Part shown: positions 1 through 7,735 of the stretch, one piece after another
How the letters are laid out: every line of letters starts with the position of its first letter
Numbering within the stretch: the first letter of the stretch is position 1
Origin: Halosimplex litoreum
Lineage (GTDB): Archaea > Halobacteriota > Halobacteria > Halobacteriales > Haloarculaceae
Reading direction: 5' to 3'
Length of the DNA stretch: 64,000 nucleotides
Assembly: GCF_016065055.1 (NCBI RefSeq)
Contig: NZ_CP065856.1
Location: 1,363,836-1,427,835, forward strand
Notes under the pieces: model-generated
What the model was told of the DNA's origin: nothing
What the model saw: the letters and a program-made list of their open reading frames with translations, nothing else
The model's database searches: none
Position numbers and translations under genes: made by a program

Positions 1-180
1 CGACCCCCACGCCCGGGCGACCGACATCGAGTACGTACCGAAGCTCACCTGGACGAGCCCGGCGACCACCGTGACCGCCAGACTCGCCAGGCACAGCCCC
101 AGCAGCGACCGGTCGACCCAGTCGAAGCGGGCGCTCTCGGCCGCCTCCGACTCGCCCCCCGGCGCGACGTTCTCCGCCAT
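1..180 (-). CDS. FecCD-type iron/siderophore ABC transporter permease (N-terminal part, cut by window edge)
   Basis: Only the first 60 residues are present. They read as a short cytoplasmic N-terminus (MAENVAPGG, then acidic residues) followed by a first hydrophobic segment (LLGLCLASLAVTVVAGLVQV) and the start of the periplasmic-side loop S-F-G-T-Y-S-M, which fits the first helix of BtuC/FecCD permeases. The gene lies downstream of two iron-type substrate-binding lipoproteins and an oxidoreductase on the same strand, with an iron-box palindrome just before its ATG, so import of ferric siderophore or haem-like iron is the best guess. The family assignment rests mainly on context because most of the protein is missing. 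Confidence 0.7.
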   Translation of the reverse strand, partial: MAENVAPGGESEAAESARFDWVDRSLLGLCLASLAVTVVAGLVQVSFGTYSMSVARAWGS

Positions 181-187
181 TCGATCG

Positions 188-204
188 TTTTAGGTATGCC
201 TAAA
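188..204. promoter_or_regulatory. Iron box (DtxR/IdeR/SirR-type operator)
   Basis: TTTAGG-TATG-CCTAAA is an inverted repeat with a 4-base centre, close to the DtxR/IdeR consensus TTAGGTTAGGCTAACCTAA. It sits about 9 bases before the start codon of the minus-strand permease gene, where a bound repressor would block transcription start. The same half-site pair occurs twice more about 3.6 kb away in front of the first gene of this operon. Confidence 0.75.
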
Positions 205-211
205 CAGTGGT

Positions 212-1282
212 TTAGTGGTTGCGGTTCGCCGAGGCGCCCTCCGAGCGGCCGCCGCCGTCGGGCGCATCCCCGGCGGGTGCGTCGCCGGCGGGAACGTCGT
301 CGGGCGCGTCGCCGTCGGGGTCGTTGGCAGCGGTCCGTCCGGCCTCGATCTCGGCGGCGCGTTCGAGGACCGCGTCGTCGTCGAGGTGTTCGAGGAGTCG
401 CTGGTGGCCGCGGTCGGTCAGATCGGCGACTTCGTCGGCGCTCCGGCGGGTGTCGAAGGCGTCGTCGATGTACTCCTCGCGGAGGTCGTCGAGGGTCGCG
501 TCGTCGGCGTCGTGGTCCTCGGGGACGCGCTCGTCGAACCACTCGCGCCAGCGTTCGCGGTCGCCCCACTCGCCCTCGAACTCGCTGTCGGGGCGGAGCC
601 AGTCGTAGTGGCGGGCGAGATCGACGGGGTAGCCCCGCTCGACCCGGCGGTCTTCGAGCAGCGTCCGGGCGACGTGGGCGCCCCGGCCGGCCGCGACGAC
701 GGCCTGTACGTCCCGCTGCCCGGCGGGCGAAGCGACGTAGAGCCCGTCGACGGGCGTTCGGCCGTCCGCGTCGGCGTAGTCGGGGTCGACGTGTTCGTGG
801 GTCTCGCCGTCGTGCTCGTGGGCCTCGAACATCGCGTCACCGGTCAGCGGGCGACAGTACTCGCCGGTGTAGCGCGTCGCGGCGATCACCCGGTCGGCGA
901 CGACGCGACGGCCGTCCTGGGTCTCGACGGCCAGCGGCGCGTCCGCTGGGTCGGCGCTCTCGTCGTCGGTCGGGTCGGCGTCGCCCGCCCGCTCGACGGA
1001 TTGGACGAGGTCGTCGACGAGCCGGCAGCCGGTCTCGCGGGCGTGGTCGCGGAGCAGTGCCTGGAACGTCTCGACGTCGATGCCGGCGGGGAAGCCGGGG
1101 TAGTTGCCGAGGAACGCACAGCGGTCGAGCGACGCGGTCCCGCGGTCGAAGACGACGGTGTCGAGCCCGGAGCGAGCGAGGAAGACGCCGGCCGCCGCAC
1201 CCGCGGGGCCGCAGCCGACGACGACGGCGTCGGCGGACTCGAACGCAGATTCGGGTTCGCCACCCTCGCTCGCGTCGCTCAT
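212..1282 (-). CDS. FAD/NAD(P)-binding oxidoreductase in iron-uptake operon
   Basis: A 356-residue protein with an N-terminal dinucleotide-binding motif GCGPAG at residues 23-28 followed by an acidic strand end (VVFDRG), typical of the thioredoxin-reductase-like two-dinucleotide-binding family. A second motif (GLYVASPAG) looks like the late FAD-contacting strand. I see no CxxC redox pair, so it is not a classical thioredoxin reductase. The tail (about residues 320-356) is a low-complexity D/A/P/G repeat ending in a basic patch. Its ATG abuts the stop codon of the upstream lipoprotein gene with no gap, so it is in one operon with the transporter; reduction of imported ferric chelate is an inference from that context. 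Confidence 0.8.
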   Translation of the reverse strand: MSDASEGGEPESAFESADAVVVGCGPAGAAAGVFLARSGLDTVVFDRGTASLDRCAFLGNYPGFPAGIDVETFQALLRDHARETGCRLVDDLVQSVERAGDADPTDDESADPADAPLAVETQDGRRVVADRVIAATRYTGEYCRPLTGDAMFEAHEHDGETHEHVDPDYADADGRTPVDGLYVASPAGQRDVQAVVAAGRGAHVARTLLEDRRVERGYPVDLARHYDWLRPDSEFEGEWGDRERWREWFDERVPEDHDADDATLDDLREEYIDDAFDTRRSADEVADLTDRGHQRLLEHLDDDAVLERAAEIEAGRTAANDPDGDAPDDVPAGDAPAGDAPDGGGRSEGASANRNH

Positions 1283-2515
1283 CTACAGGTCACCCGCGAC
1301 GATCGCCGCGACGCGCTCGCGGTCGAACAGCTCTGCGTCGGCGCCGTACAGTTGGTTCGCGGTCCGCTCGGTCAGCACCATGCTCGTGATCGGGCCCTGG
1401 TAGAGGCCCCCGGCGCGGTAGACGTCGCCGTTCCGGACGGCGGTGAGGGTGCCGGCGGTCTGGTGGTCTTCGAGGAACGAGACGACCGTGTTCTGGAACT
1501 CGTCGGCGGACATGGCCTCGTAGCCCCGCAGCATCATCACCTCGGGGTCGACCTTCAGCAGCGTCTCCAGGTCGATGGCCGCCCGCGAGCCGTGGAAGTC
1601 CTTGATGTCCGTGCTCGCGAGCGCGTCGCGCACGCGGAGGTCGGTGAGGTGCTTGAAGCCGGTCCCCTCGCCGACGACGTAGGGGTAGTACTCCTCGGGC
1701 TCGTTGCCGACGCCCCAGAGGACGGCGACTTCCGGTCGGTCGCCCTGGTTCGGGACGACGGGCGCGAGGTTCGACTGGAACTCGTCGTGGACGGCCTCGA
1801 ACGCCTCGTAGCGGTCGGTGCGGTCGAACACCTGCGCGAGCTTCTCGAAGCCCTCCATGAGGGTGTAGTAGCGGTAGTCCGAATGCCAGGGGTAGTGCTG
1901 TGCGTAGATGCAGTTGCCGAAGATGGGCCCGATCTCCGAGACGATCTCGTCGACGTCCGACTGCTCCCACCCTTTGAAGCGGTTCATCAGGAAGTTCGGG
2001 TCCATGACGTGGACGTCGGCGTCGAGCTCGTAGAACAGCTCCGTGCCGACGCCGCCGTCCTGGTAGAGCGAGACCACGTCGCTCTTGTCGACGCTGACGC
2101 CCGGGATCGAGTCGTAGTAGTCGGTGTGATAGCGGCTCTTCAGCCAGACGCCCTCCGGCGGTTCGAGGCCGAGGGCGATCCCCATGTCGGCCCACGAGCC
2201 GTTGTTGGCGACCCAGGTCTCGGGGACGGCGTCGAAGGTCACCTCACCGACGGGCTCGATCGACACCGAATAGGACGTCTCGACCGCCGACGACTCCGTA
2301 CTGGCCGGTGTCTCCGTCTGTGTTCCGGCGCCGCCGGTCGGCGTCGGCGTGTCGGTGGGCGTCTCGGTCGGCGTCGCGGTGTCGCCGCTCCCGTCGGCGG
2401 GCGTGTCGGTCGCTTCGCCGCCCGTACAGCCGGCGAGGCTTCCGCCGCCGACGAGCGCGGCCGCGGTGGTCAGGTAGGCTCTGCGTGTGGGATCGGAGTC
2501 GGATTCGTCGGTCAT
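1283..2515 (-). CDS. Iron/siderophore ABC transporter substrate-binding lipoprotein (second copy)
   Basis: A 410-residue PF01497-like binding protein. Residues 11-12 are a twin arginine (TRRAYL) followed by a hydrophobic run and the lipobox L-A-G-C with Cys30, so Tat export and lipid anchoring at the outer face of the membrane are predicted. Residues 31-75 form a Thr/Pro/Glu-rich linker usual in haloarchaeal lipoproteins. The body shows the family pattern GEVTFDAVPETWV early and a late DPEVMMLRGYEAM strand. The start ATG overlaps the stop of the preceding gene as ATGA, implying translational coupling. It is clearly paralogous to that upstream gene; two different binding proteins feeding one permease is the likely arrangement. 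Confidence 0.85.
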   Translation of the reverse strand: MTDESDSDPTRRAYLTTAAALVGGGSLAGCTGGEATDTPADGSGDTATPTETPTDTPTPTGGAGTQTETPASTESSAVETSYSVSIEPVGEVTFDAVPETWVANNGSWADMGIALGLEPPEGVWLKSRYHTDYYDSIPGVSVDKSDVVSLYQDGGVGTELFYELDADVHVMDPNFLMNRFKGWEQSDVDEIVSEIGPIFGNCIYAQHYPWHSDYRYYTLMEGFEKLAQVFDRTDRYEAFEAVHDEFQSNLAPVVPNQGDRPEVAVLWGVGNEPEEYYPYVVGEGTGFKHLTDLRVRDALASTDIKDFHGSRAAIDLETLLKVDPEVMMLRGYEAMSADEFQNTVVSFLEDHQTAGTLTAVRNGDVYRAGGLYQGPITSMVLTERTANQLYGADAELFDRERVAAIVAGDL

Positions 2516-3804
2516 TGTCCGGTGATGATGTCCGCAACGGTGTCGTGGTCGAACAGCTGGTCGTCGGTCGCGAGGTCGGGGTAGGCGCCCTCGGTGTAGC
2601 TCGGCCACTCGCCGAAGGCCTCGGGGTACAGTTGCTTTGCGCCCATCTCGATCTGGAAGAGATTGAGCAGCGGGCCCTGGTGGCGAGTGCCCTGGGCGTG
2701 GACGCGGCCCTCCTCGACGGCGGTGACGGTGCCGGCGACGGGGTCGTCTTCGAGCGAGTCGCGGATCGCCGCCATGTCGTGAGCGTCGACGACGCCGCCG
2801 AGGACGAGCAGCACGTCGGGGTCGGCCTCGGCCAGCCCCTCGTAGTCTACTTTCGCGCCGTTGGCGACGTCCGCGCCGAAGGCGTCGGTCGCACCGAGCG
2901 GCCGCGTGTGTGCGGCGTGGTAGCCGAGAGCGTTCACGTCGTAGGTCCACATCCCGTCGCCCGCCGTGGAGGGCAACACCATCGCCACGGAGGGGCGTTC
3001 GCTCTCGGGCGGTAGCCCCGCCTCGACGGTGGCGAGTAGATCCGCGCGAACGTCGGTCAGCGCCTCGTAGCGAGCCGTCTCGCGGAGCGCTCGCGCGACG
3101 CCGCCGAAGGTCTCCCAGAGGGTGTAGTACTCGTAGGCGTCGGCGTAGGCGTCGGGCGGCGAACCGTGCTGTGCGCTGAAGGTGTTGCCGAACCACGGGC
3201 CGACGGTGTCGGCGACCGTCTCGACGCTCTCGCGGTCCCAGTTGCCCATCGTGGCGACGTTCGCCGGGTCCGCGAGGTGGACGTCGCTGTCGAGTTCGTA
3301 TACTTTCTCCTCGGGGGGGTTCCACGAGGCGAAACAGTCCGACCAGTCGACGGTCACGCCGTCGAGCGCCGGCGTGAACGCGTTCATCAGGGAGTTCGTG
3401 TAGTCGACGGCGTACACCGCGTTCACGTCGTCGCCCCGGCCCAGCGCCAGCGCCATGTCGGCGTGGCTGGAGAGGATCGTGAAGATCGACTCGGGCGTCG
3501 ACTCGAAGCGCACCTCGCCCATCGGCGCCAGCTCGACGCTGTAGGGCCCCGAGGGAGTCGTCGTGGCCGTCTCGGTCGCCGTCACCGATTCCGTCGCGGT
3601 CCCGTCGCTGGGCTGTGCGGTCGGGTCGTCGGTGGGCGTCGTCGGGGTCGGGTCCGCCCCGTCGGCGGGGCCGGCCTCGGGCGTCGGCGTCCCGGTCGAG
3701 TCGCTCCCGCCGAGACAACCCGCCAGCGCACCGGCAGCGGCCAGTCCGACACCGGCTCGGACGACCTCGCGCCGCGTCCGTTCTCCGTCCGTTCCGTCGT
3801 GCAT
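2512..3804 (-). CDS. Iron/siderophore ABC transporter substrate-binding lipoprotein (first gene of operon)
   Basis: A 430-residue protein with Tat motif RTRREVV (Arg11-Arg12), a short hydrophobic stretch and lipobox LAGC with Cys30, then a Thr/Pro-rich linker to about residue 85. The mature domain begins with GEVRFESTPESIFTI and contains the late strand PDVLLVLGGVV, as in the FecB/BtuF-like binding proteins. It opens the operon: TATA-like TTTAT lies about 26 bases before the ATG and two iron boxes bracket it, so expression should rise when iron is scarce. Ligand identity (siderophore, haem, cobalamin) cannot be read from sequence; the iron boxes favour an iron chelate. Confidence 0.87.
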   Translation of the reverse strand: MHDGTDGERTRREVVRAGVGLAAAGALAGCLGGSDSTGTPTPEAGPADGADPTPTTPTDDPTAQPSDGTATESVTATETATTTPSGPYSVELAPMGEVRFESTPESIFTILSSHADMALALGRGDDVNAVYAVDYTNSLMNAFTPALDGVTVDWSDCFASWNPPEEKVYELDSDVHLADPANVATMGNWDRESVETVADTVGPWFGNTFSAQHGSPPDAYADAYEYYTLWETFGGVARALRETARYEALTDVRADLLATVEAGLPPESERPSVAMVLPSTAGDGMWTYDVNALGYHAAHTRPLGATDAFGADVANGAKVDYEGLAEADPDVLLVLGGVVDAHDMAAIRDSLEDDPVAGTVTAVEEGRVHAQGTRHQGPLLNLFQIEMGAKQLYPEAFGEWPSYTEGAYPDLATDDQLFDHDTVADIITGQ

Positions 3805-3809
3805 ACGTT

Positions 3810-3832
3810 TTAGGCCAACCTAACTCCATAAA
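3810..3832 (-). promoter_or_regulatory. Promoter with proximal iron box of the iron-uptake operon
   Basis: On the minus strand the TATA-like TTTAT (3828-3832) lies 24-28 bases before the ATG, the spacing of leaderless haloarchaeal transcripts. Between it and the ATG is the inverted repeat TTAGG-CCAA-CCTAA (3810-3823). A DtxR-family repressor bound there would cover the transcription start. Confidence 0.75.
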
Positions 3833-3844
3833 GCCGTTTCGGAC

Positions 3845-3860
3845 TTTAGGCAACCCTAAA
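3845..3860. promoter_or_regulatory. Distal iron box
   Basis: TTTAGG-CAAC-CCTAAA is a perfect 6+6 inverted repeat with 4-base centre, on the upstream side of the same TATA box. Centre-to-centre distance to the proximal box is about 36 bases, so two dimers could bracket the pre-initiation complex. It could also reach the divergent promoter side, but the plus-strand gene starts about 145 bases away. Confidence 0.75.
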
Positions 3861-4005
3861 AAACGGATGACAGGATACCGTCGTGAAAGAAAGGGAGGGA
3901 TCGAGGCGAGTTCGGACGCGACGCGGTTCGGTCGGGCGGCGACAGCAGGGAGGCCTGACTCGGGCGTCGCGCCACCGTTTAGTCCGCGGCGGCCGATGGC
4001 GGGGT

Positions 4006-5103
4006 ATGGACGAACGCGTACGAGAGCACGCGGAGACGCTGGTCGACTGGAGTGCGCGGATCGAGGCGGGCGACGACGTGGTCGTCTCGGTCGACGAGGG
4101 CACCCACGATCTCGCCGTGGCCGTCGCCGAGGCGCTGGGCGAGCGCGGCGCGAACGTGACGACCGTCTACGCCTCCGAGGAGGTTCAGCGGGCCTATCTG
4201 CGCGCCCACGACGGCGAGTTCGACGAGGACCCCGCACACGAGTTGTCGCTGTACGAGAACGCCGACAGCGTGCTGTCGCTGGGCGGTGGACGCAACACGG
4301 CGGCGACCGCCGACGTGCCCGGCGAGCGCACCCAGCGCTACGGCCGGGCACGAGAGGGGATCAGGGAGGCCCGGCTGGCGACCGACTGGGTGTCGACCGT
4401 CCACCCGACCCGCTCGCTCGCTCAACAGGCCGGCATGGCCTACGCGGAGTACGAGGAGTTCGTCTACGAGGCCACGCTCCGGGACTGGGAGTCCCTGGCG
4501 GAGGAGATGGACCAGTTGAAGCAGATCCTCGACGACGGCGAGGAGGTCCGGATCGTCAACGAGGGCACCGACCTGACCCTGTTCGTCGACGGTCGTACCG
4601 CCGTCAACTCCGCCGCCAGCGTCGCCTACGACTCGCACAACCTCCCCTCGGGCGAGGTGTTCACCGCGCCCTACGACACCGCCGGCGTCGTCACGTTCGA
4701 CGTACCGATGACGATCCGCGGCCGCGACGTGCGTGACGTGAAGCTCACGTTCAAAGACGGCGTCGTCGTCGACTGGGAGGCCGCCCAGGGCGCGGACGTG
4801 ATCGACGAAATCATCCAGACCGACGGCGGCTCGCGCCAGCTGGGCGAACTCGGGATCGGAATGAACCGCGGCATCGACCGGCCGACCGGGCGTATCCTCT
4901 TCGACGAGAAGATGGCCGGGACCGTGCACCTTGCGCTCGGCCGCGCCTACGACGCCAACCTCCCCGACGGCGAGTCCGGCAACGACTCGGCGGTCCACGT
5001 CGACCTCATCACAGACATGACCGGCGACTCGCGGCTGGCGGTCGACGGCGAGGTGATCCAGCGAAACGGTGTGTTCCGGTGGGAAGACGGGTTCGAGGGC
5101 TGA
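4006..5103 (+). CDS. Aminopeptidase, peptidase family M29
   Basis: A 365-residue cytoplasmic metallo-aminopeptidase that removes N-terminal residues from peptides. The M29 metal-site pattern is visible in order: NLPSGEVFTAP (Glu near residue 217), FDEKMAGTVHLALG (Glu near 300 and His near 306) and HVDLITDM (His and Asp near 330). Length matches the family (about 360-410). ATG is preferred over the longer upstream reading frame because the upstream part is basic and not haloarchaeal in composition. It stands alone, divergent from the iron operon. Confidence 0.9.
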   Translation: MDERVREHAETLVDWSARIEAGDDVVVSVDEGTHDLAVAVAEALGERGANVTTVYASEEVQRAYLRAHDGEFDEDPAHELSLYENADSVLSLGGGRNTAATADVPGERTQRYGRAREGIREARLATDWVSTVHPTRSLAQQAGMAYAEYEEFVYEATLRDWESLAEEMDQLKQILDDGEEVRIVNEGTDLTLFVDGRTAVNSAASVAYDSHNLPSGEVFTAPYDTAGVVTFDVPMTIRGRDVRDVKLTFKDGVVVDWEAAQGADVIDEIIQTDGGSRQLGELGIGMNRGIDRPTGRILFDEKMAGTVHLALGRAYDANLPDGESGNDSAVHVDLITDMTGDSRLAVDGEVIQRNGVFRWEDGFEG

Positions 5104-5181
5104 ATCGGATCCCGTCGACGCGGCGGAGACGAAACTTCCGCGGGCGCAAGGACTACGGGAGCACCCGCGAGACGGCTAGTC

Positions 5182-6249
5182 GTGACTACTCACGACGTCG
5201 CTTTCATCGGGACGGGCGACCTGGCCGACCTGAAGAACCCCAACCCCGAGGGGTTCGCGATGAACTACTACCACGCCGAAGGCTACGAGAAACTCGACGA
5301 CTGCGAACTCGTCGCCTGCGCGGACCTGGAACGGGAGCGCGCCGCGGCGTTCGCCGGTCGGTTCGACATCGACGATGCCGGCGTCTTCACCGACTACGAG
5401 GCGATGCTCGCCGAGACCGATCCCGATATCGTCTCGATCTCTATCTGGCCCGCGGACCACGCCGACGTGGTCCTCGACTGTGCGCGGAGCGACAGCGTCG
5501 ACGCCATCCACTGCGAGAAGCCGATGGACCTGACGTGGGGGAACTCCCGGCGGATGGCCGAGGGCTGTCGCGAGGCGGGCGTCCAGCTCACGTTCAACCA
5601 CATGCGCCGGTTCAAGCCGACGTGGGTCGAAGCCCGCGAACGGATCGACGACGGTGCCATCGGCGACCTCGAACGGATCGAACTCTCCCCCGGAAACGTC
5701 TACGACGGCGGGACCCACCAGATCGACTTCGCGACGGGCGTCGCCGGCGACCGTCCGGCCGAGTGGGTGATCGGACAGATCGACTACCGCGAGGCGAATC
5801 AGTGGTTCGGCGCCCACAACGAGAATCAGGCCCACGCCCACTGGCGCTACGAGAACGGCGTCGACGCCGTCGTCTCGACCGGCGGCGACCGGTCGTTCGT
5901 CCCCGCGGACATGCGCTTCGTCGGGGGTGAGGGCGTCCTCGAAATCGGGCCCGAGGACTCCGAGGCGGACCTGCGCTGGCGTGCCGACGGCGACGACGAG
6001 TGGGAGGACGAGACGGTCGAAGAGGGCGCCTGGACGGACCCGATCCACGACGCCGTTGCCCACGTCGTCGACTGCCTGGAATCGGGCGACCGGCCGGTGA
6101 TCGGCGCCGAGAACGCGCTGAACAGCACCGAGATCATCTTCGGGATCTGGGAGTCCGCACGCCGGCGCGGCCGCGTCGACTTCCCGCTGGAGATCGACGA
6201 CAACCCCCTCGAAGCGATGGTCGAATCCGGCGATCTGGATCCGCAGTAA
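5182..6249 (+). CDS. Gfo/Idh/MocA family NAD(P)-dependent oxidoreductase
   Basis: A 355-residue sugar- or polyol-dehydrogenase-like protein. N-terminal Rossmann motif FIGTGDLA at residues 8-15, the family signature HCEKPMDL with Glu-Lys-Pro near residues 112-114, and a C-terminal alpha/beta domain with Asp/His-rich putative catalytic segment (GGTHQIDFA). GTG is used as start; no in-frame ATG gives a complete Rossmann strand. Substrate is unknown: the family includes myo-inositol and glucose-fructose oxidoreductases and also regulators. No operon partner is seen. Confidence 0.88.
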   Translation: MTTHDVAFIGTGDLADLKNPNPEGFAMNYYHAEGYEKLDDCELVACADLERERAAAFAGRFDIDDAGVFTDYEAMLAETDPDIVSISIWPADHADVVLDCARSDSVDAIHCEKPMDLTWGNSRRMAEGCREAGVQLTFNHMRRFKPTWVEARERIDDGAIGDLERIELSPGNVYDGGTHQIDFATGVAGDRPAEWVIGQIDYREANQWFGAHNENQAHAHWRYENGVDAVVSTGGDRSFVPADMRFVGGEGVLEIGPEDSEADLRWRADGDDEWEDETVEEGAWTDPIHDAVAHVVDCLESGDRPVIGAENALNSTEIIFGIWESARRRGRVDFPLEIDDNPLEAMVESGDLDPQ

Positions 6250-6333
6250 TCGAGACGGCTCTCGCTCGCTCCGTCGTATTCCGTCGGGACCGGTGCTCGG
6301 TACAGGAAGTAGTGAGCGATCGCGGTGGCGCGC

Positions 6334-6361
6334 GCTGTCGCGAGTCTCGTCTCGCGACAGC
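6334..6361. other. Perfect 11-bp hairpin
   Basis: GCTGTCGCGAG, a 6-base loop TCTCGT, and CTCGCGACAGC form a perfect inverted repeat 85 bases after the oxidoreductase stop codon and immediately before the dispersed repeat. It may act in 3' end formation or be the boundary of the repeat; no T-run follows it. Confidence 0.55.
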
Positions 6362-6363
6362 AC

Positions 6364-6611
6364 CGTGCGAGGGATGAGCGAGTGAGCGCAGTGAACGAGC
6401 GAATCGGCTGGGGAGGTTCGTGGCTGTCTGCAGTGCTGTGCGGCTGCGGTCCCTGGTGGGCTGAAAGGGCGAGGCGCGCTCGCGCTCGTTCAGTCGTCTG
6501 AGCGGGCACTATCCGCACGGGCCGTGCCGAGAGCGCGGATATCCCGCTCAGCGACCGCGAGCGGGCCGAGGGCTTTCATCGCTCACCGTCGAGTGCGGTC
6601 GCTGTCGTCTG
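6364..6611 (+). repeat. Dispersed intergenic repeat, copy A
   Basis: This fills most of the 469-base gap 6250-6718, which holds no convincing gene. The reverse complement of 18911-19262 matches it along its length: shared blocks include CGTGCGAGGGATGAGCGAG, GAATCGGCTGGGGAGG, CTGAAAGGGCGAG, GCACTATCCGC and GAGGGCTTTCATCGCTC, separated by short diverged stretches. Both copies are intergenic and lie between unrelated genes, so this is a repeat family rather than a gene duplication. An open frame beginning near the end of copy A translates a segment (RARISRSATASG) that also occurs in copy B; it is likely spurious. Confidence 0.8.
6500..6549. other. Conserved stem-loop inside repeat copy A (possible structured RNA)
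   Basis: GAGCGGG pairs with CCCGCTC (7 bp), an internal loop CAC/T follows, then TATCCGC pairs with GCGGATA (7 bp) around an 18-base loop. The equivalent element in copy B is also exactly 50 bases; its outer stem is GAGTCGG/CCGACTC, i.e. two base pairs changed on both sides. Such paired substitutions are expected if the fold itself is selected. Whether it is transcribed cannot be told. Confidence 0.6.
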
Positions 6612-6718
6612 CGTTTCTTTCACGGTACAATCTATCGCAACGCTCGCTCAACAAGCACGCGAGACCGAACGTCGGCCTCGACCCCACGTTTTTGAGACGA
6701 GCGGTCCCAACTGCGAGC

Positions 6719-7150
6719 ATGTCGGACCTGACGGCGTTCGTCGACGGGATCGTTCACGAGCCGACCCAGACCGAGGGACGCGGTCTCGATCTGACGGCCG
6801 CCGAAGTCTACGAGATCGCAGAACCCGGCCGCGTCGACTTCGGCGGGGGCGAGTTGGAAGCAGCCGACCTCCAAGCCCACGACTGCCAGTATCGGAACGA
6901 GGAGGACGACTACCAGTGGTGGCACCTCGACGCCGGTCAGTACCTGATCGAGTACAACGAGTCGCTGGCGCTCCCCGAGGACTCGGTCGCGCGGGTCCAG
7001 ACACGCGACGCAGTGATCGCCCGCGGCGCGTTCCATCCGACGCTGGAACTGTCGGAACTCGGTCGCGTGCCGCTGTCGGTCGGCGGCGCGGGGCTGCGCC
7101 TGAAGGAGAACGCCCGCGTCTCGACGGTCGTCGGCGTCGAACAGGCGTGA
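6719..7150 (+). CDS. dUTPase / dCTP-deaminase-like protein
   Basis: A 143-residue protein of the dUTPase fold. The early motif GRGLDLTAAEV matches dUTPase motif 1 (A-G-x-D-L), the central strand IARGAFHPTLELSELG resembles motif 3, and GLRLKENARVSTVVG supplies a late strand. It probably hydrolyses dUTP to dUMP or deaminates dCTP, keeping uracil out of DNA; bifunctional members exist in archaea and sequence alone does not decide. ATG chosen because a T-rich TATA-like stretch (GTTTTTGAG) lies about 27 bases upstream, fitting a leaderless message. Confidence 0.75.
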   Translation: MSDLTAFVDGIVHEPTQTEGRGLDLTAAEVYEIAEPGRVDFGGGELEAADLQAHDCQYRNEEDDYQWWHLDAGQYLIEYNESLALPEDSVARVQTRDAVIARGAFHPTLELSELGRVPLSVGGAGLRLKENARVSTVVGVEQA

Positions 7151-7169
7151 CGCCGTCGAGGCGGTGACG

Positions 7170-7346
7170 CTACGCGGGGACGGCCCTGCGGGACAGCCGG
7201 TAGGCGACGGCGACGACGACGAGTGGAACGACGGCGAGCAGCAGCGACCCCTGGATCACGACCGCGTACCAGCACAGGGCGACGTAGGCGAGCGCGCCGA
7301 CGACGAGCCACGGACGGGGGACCAGTCGCGTGAACGGTTCGGCCAT
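7170..7346 (-). CDS. Small membrane protein, two helices
   Basis: A 58-residue protein with two hydrophobic segments (WLVVGALAYVALCWYAVV and LLLAVVPLVVVAVAY) joined by IQGS, and a basic C-terminus (YRLSRRAVPA). It resembles the neighbouring upstream gene product, sharing the pattern Y-A-x-x-I-Q-G between the helices, so the two are probably ancient duplicates. Function unknown. Start chosen as the ATG directly before the first hydrophobic segment; the longer frame upstream is Arg/Pro-rich shadow. Confidence 0.65.
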   Translation of the reverse strand: MAEPFTRLVPRPWLVVGALAYVALCWYAVVIQGSLLLAVVPLVVVAVAYRLSRRAVPA

Positions 7347-7402
7347 AGCGGAGCGACGCCCGGCGCCGATAAAATCCTTTCCAACCAACACGTCCGGGCG
7401 GG

Positions 7403-7630
7403 TCACTCCCGTTCCAGCTGTTCGGCGATCCGCTGGATACCGTCGGCGATCGCCTCGACGGCGCCCATGATCCGCCACAGCAGATACGCGCCGACCAGGA
7501 GAATGCCCGGCAGCAGTCCGAGGAGGATCGCACCCTGGATGAGCAGGGCGTAGGCGATGACGAGGAGGTACGCGGCGCCGAACGCCGCGACCAGTTCCCG
7601 CGAGAGCGACGGGGGAGACCAACCGGACAT
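7403..7630 (-). CDS. Small membrane protein, two helices plus amphipathic tail
   Basis: 75 residues: helix 1 [17 protein letters not shown], turn QGAI, helix 2 [17 protein letters not shown], then a charged amphipathic tail ([18 protein letters not shown]). Same order and Y-A-x-x-I-Q-G turn as the gene 56 bases downstream on the same strand. Probably cotranscribed with it. No function can be assigned. Confidence 0.7.
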   Translation of the reverse strand: MSGWSPPSLSRELVAAFGAAYLLVIAYALLIQGAILLGLLPGILLVGAYLLWRIMGAVEAIADGIQRIAEQLERE

Positions 7631-7735
7631 GGACGGGTGTTCGGAACAACCTGTCAATACAGCTTCGTTCGAGAGCCCCCGCCCCGAACCACCGCGTTTC
7701 ATCTCGGACGCTCCCGCAGGCGGAACCGAACGCCG

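Noticed and set aside
215-2584. 789-codon plus-strand open frame antisense to the iron-uptake operon
   Set aside because: Composition is Val/Gly/Arg-rich with no domain; the minus strand encodes clear Tat lipoproteins and an oxidoreductase. High GC keeps antisense frames open.
6524-6718. N-terminal extension of the dUTPase-like gene into the repeat
   Set aside because: The extension (RARISRSATASG and following) derives from the dispersed repeat and is basic; the internal ATG has a TATA-like element at leaderless distance.
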